64,000 nt of DNA from Phlyctochytrium arcticum (lineage: Eukaryota > Chytridiomycota > Chytridiomycetes > Chytridiales > Chytridiaceae): NCBI GenBank assembly GCA_025602905.1, contig JAHLKI010000002.1, positions 1,116,001 to 1,180,000 on the forward strand, written 5' to 3'. Every line of letters begins with the position of its first letter. Within the stretch, counting starts at the first letter, position 1. The notes under the pieces were generated by a model. It saw nothing but the letters and a program-made list of their open reading frames with translations, ran no database searches and was not told the origin of the DNA. Shown here piece by piece: positions 61,737-64,000 of the stretch. Position numbers and translations under genes: made by a program.

Positions 61737-63183
61737 TGTAGAGTGGTTTCGGATCGCAATGCTACATTTCCAAGCAAGTCGAAATGGCCCAAAAATGCAC
61801 AAGTCACAGATCACGTGCAGTCTTGAAGTTGGGCAAGTTGGTGAAGTTTGACCAGACGGGCAATTGTCGGTCTGCGTTTTTGACCTGGTTTTTGGACCTA
61901 CACAATCGGGGGACTTAAAAAATGACCCTTTTCTACGGTGAGGGTGAAGCCTGCGAAAGGACGGGATGTGAAAGTTACGCGCAGTGATGGTATTGTGTGT
62001 ACTCGGATTTGCCACGCACGGATACGATCGTTAAAACGCCGCGGACTTAAAAATTCTGTTTTGTGGACTTGTCCTTTTTCTGCCAGGCTAGAGTGGACAT
62101 GCTTTGCGCCTGTACAGTTTTGTCGGGCGAGGGACGTTTTGTCCTTGGCAAAGCCAGTATGAACGGTGGACCGTGGAAGCCATGTAGTGGAAACTCCCAT
62201 ATTGATGAAGCAGAAAATATTTCATCAAACAACAAAATTCGAGCAATGCAGTACTGTACTTGGGACCTTCGCAATTGATCGCACCTAGGCACGCACATCC
62301 TTGACACCCAGCTCGTATACGGCCAAGAAGATCCTCAATTAGTTCAAGAAAATAACATTCTTGATACTGTAATAGATACAATGTCCGACTTTAGCGTCCG
62401 TGACTGCTGAAAGGGGGCCGACCTTGGGATAGCAGCGCCCTCCGAATGGCTGTCAATGAAATTACAACACAATTCAAGCTCATTCTCTCGATGTGGTAGA
62501 CCGTCCCCGCGTTAAAGACGACCACCTGCTATTTGGAGGTTCAACATCTTTTGGGAAGTATGCTCACGTCGCCGACAGCAGAAGGGAGTAGGGATACTCA
62601 GGCTCCGTCCGCTTGTTCCTTCTGCTATGAGCATGCAACGATTGTGTTGAACAGACGGTCAACATCATAGAGCAAGGCTGTGGGGGCAGTGATCTTTGTT
62701 GAGAAGGAATTTTCTAAGGCAAGGTAGATCAATGGTTATGTCTGTGCAATGCACATCCTCCGGGCCGGACAGCCGTGTCATGGCATTGTTTAAGGGAAGA
62801 CGAGCACTGAAGCTGGGAAGACGTCGGCGCTCGGGAATTAGAGGAATGATCAGTGTAGGGAAGGGAAAATGAATCTATGGACGGGTGGTGTAAAGGCATT
62901 CGTCCCCATATGTGGTGTGTCACCATTAGGATGGGATGGGAGATCGGTCTGTAAACTGTGAAGTATGGTGAGCGGATTATACCGCTAGATATGTGCGGTT
63001 GGCCGATTGACGACTGGTTAGAAGACCACAGAAGGACAATCACTTGAGATCCAGTACCTGGCACAACGGTGGGTGTAGAAGACTCGGGTTTAAGACCAGA
63101 GGACGTTGTAAACATAATCAGTGAGAAGTACAGATGGAGATATATCAAGAATGTGGTATGCAAAGATAATATAGAAACAATCC
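61737..63183. other. Gene-poor stretch of about 1.4 kb
   Basis: This is the largest stretch without a recognisable gene. The left side holds the promoter of the RBM26-like gene and the right side the 3' UTR of importin beta. Open frames here (for example 62729-63190 minus, 62088-62381 minus) have no domain, no good splice context and skewed composition. I see no tRNA, snRNA or clear repeat. Confidence 0.4.
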
Positions 63184-64000
63184 TCAACATGAGACCTGGC
63201 GCCTAACCATCTCCCTCGCCCACTTGGCGACAGCTTTTGCGTCTTGATCCATGTTTCGATCAGACTTGACAGACTTGAGCAGGCTGGCAATCCAATCAGC
63301 CGAGAAGAGCGGCTTGAACTGTCCAGGCGTAAGCGCTGCGGCCAAATCGCTGAAAGCAAGCATGCATCAGTCGCGAGATGGCATTTGTATACCAGAACAT
63401 CGTCACTCACCCAAGTAAGCCAACCAAAGCAGACGTTAGTTGAGGACTGCGGGCTGCATTTGACGTTGCAATTTCCTGAGCGAAACTAAAAAGCTGGGGA
63501 GTATATGGAGCAAGTAACATCGCTGTAATGAATTTCGTTAGCGACCCTTACGAGCATTCGCGTGACCTCAATACAACATACCTTTATCGGACGCCTTCAA
63601 GCCCTGAACAATACCAACGTAGGCTTCAACGATAGACTCGCGGAGATGGTTTCCGTAATCTTGTTCCTGAATAGATTGCTTTACGGTTTCGGAAGTTAGA
63701 CTTAGTCGACGTAATGTAAGAATGGGGTGCGGTACCACTGTGACGGTAGCCATAGAGCCAGCCTGTTGCAAGACGGCCATGACAATGACGAGATACGTTT
63801 CAAAGTGACCTCCAATTGCCAGAGCAATGTCACCAAAAGCAGCAAGAATAGAGGTTTTGACAAGCTTGTTCAACAGTGGGTTCTGTGAGAGATGATGAGC
63901 AAACCGGTCATCGGGCTAAGTCACAAAGGCGCATACTTGAAGATTGGCTAGCAAGGTGTTCATCAGTCCATCGCAGTACGGTACCATCGCCTCGTTCAAA
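63184..64000 (-). CDS. kap95: Importin subunit beta-1 (Kap95), C-terminal part, partial
   Basis: Importin beta-1 carries cargo-importin alpha through nuclear pores using HEAT repeats. The last HEAT repeats are visible on the minus strand: YCDGLMNTLLANLQ at the edge, then NPLLNKLVKTSILAAFGDIA with LAIGGHFETYLVIVMAVLQQ, HLRESIVEAYVGIVQGLKAS, MLLAPYTPQLFSFAQEIATS, LTPGQFKPLFSADWIASLLK and AKAVAKWAREMVRRQVSC, stop TGA 63184-63186. The FGDIALAIGG and YxGIxQGLK segments are nearly invariant in the family. Three introns fall in this part. The gene continues beyond the right edge. Confidence 0.92.

Noticed and set aside
62729..63190. A 153-codon minus-strand open frame in the gene-poor stretch
   Set aside because: No domain, low-complexity Ser/His/Pro composition and no splice context; most likely 3' UTR or intergenic.
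1..64000. CRISPR arrays, prophage genes, bacterial operons
   Set aside because: No spaced direct repeats and no Shine-Dalgarno-led operons; spliceosomal introns throughout show a eukaryotic nuclear genome.

Overview
The window is nuclear DNA from a fungus that very likely has a flagellated stage (chytrid-like). Fungal marks are Sho1, a VTC4-type polyphosphate polymerase, an Ssr4-type SWI/SNF subunit, a cys-12-type cysteine synthase, Pan3 and Tra1. Flagellar marks are B9D2 (ciliary transition zone) and a CFAP96/C4orf47-type protein, both absent from fungi that have lost the flagellum. Genes are compact, cut by many short GT-AG introns (about 50-65 nt), and mostly arranged as divergent pairs sharing a few hundred bases of promoter, or as convergent pairs whose stops lie 50-300 nt apart.

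Layout, left to right: a CaMKK-like kinase fragment (-, runs off the left edge); Tra1 (+, about 11.9 kb, ten exons); cysteine synthase (-); an unresolved minus-strand gene candidate; Set2 (-); MOB1 (+); ribosomal protein eL29 (-); UreG (-); B9D2 (+); Ssr4-like (-); complex I 24 kDa subunit (+); a large secreted S9/alpha-beta-hydrolase-like protein (-); a RasGEF (+); a broken Fanzor/TnpB-like relic (-); mitochondrial citrate synthase (-); Sho1 (-); homogentisate 1,2-dioxygenase (+); CFAP96-like (+); ribosomal protein eL41 (-, 25 residues); a KHDC4-like KH protein (+); Ric1 (+); VTC4-like (-); tRNA-Gly(GCC) (-); Pan3 (-); ISWI ATPase (+); an RBM26/27-like RNA-binding protein (-); about 1.4 kb with no recognisable gene; and the C-terminal part of importin beta-1 (-, runs off the right edge).

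The genes do not form a pathway cluster. Chromatin and transcription functions recur (Tra1 of SAGA/NuA4, Set2, Ssr4, ISWI), mixed with signalling (CaMKK, MOB1, RasGEF, Sho1), mitochondrial metabolism, RNA turnover and trafficking. The most unusual items are the Fanzor/TnpB-like relic, the extreme splicing architecture of two tiny ribosomal protein genes (a coding exon that is only the ATG plus a 12-nt exon in eL29; an intron exactly between the last sense codon and the stop in eL41), and GATG/CATC tetranucleotide arrays just upstream of those same two genes. No CRISPR array, rRNA gene or intact transposon was seen.
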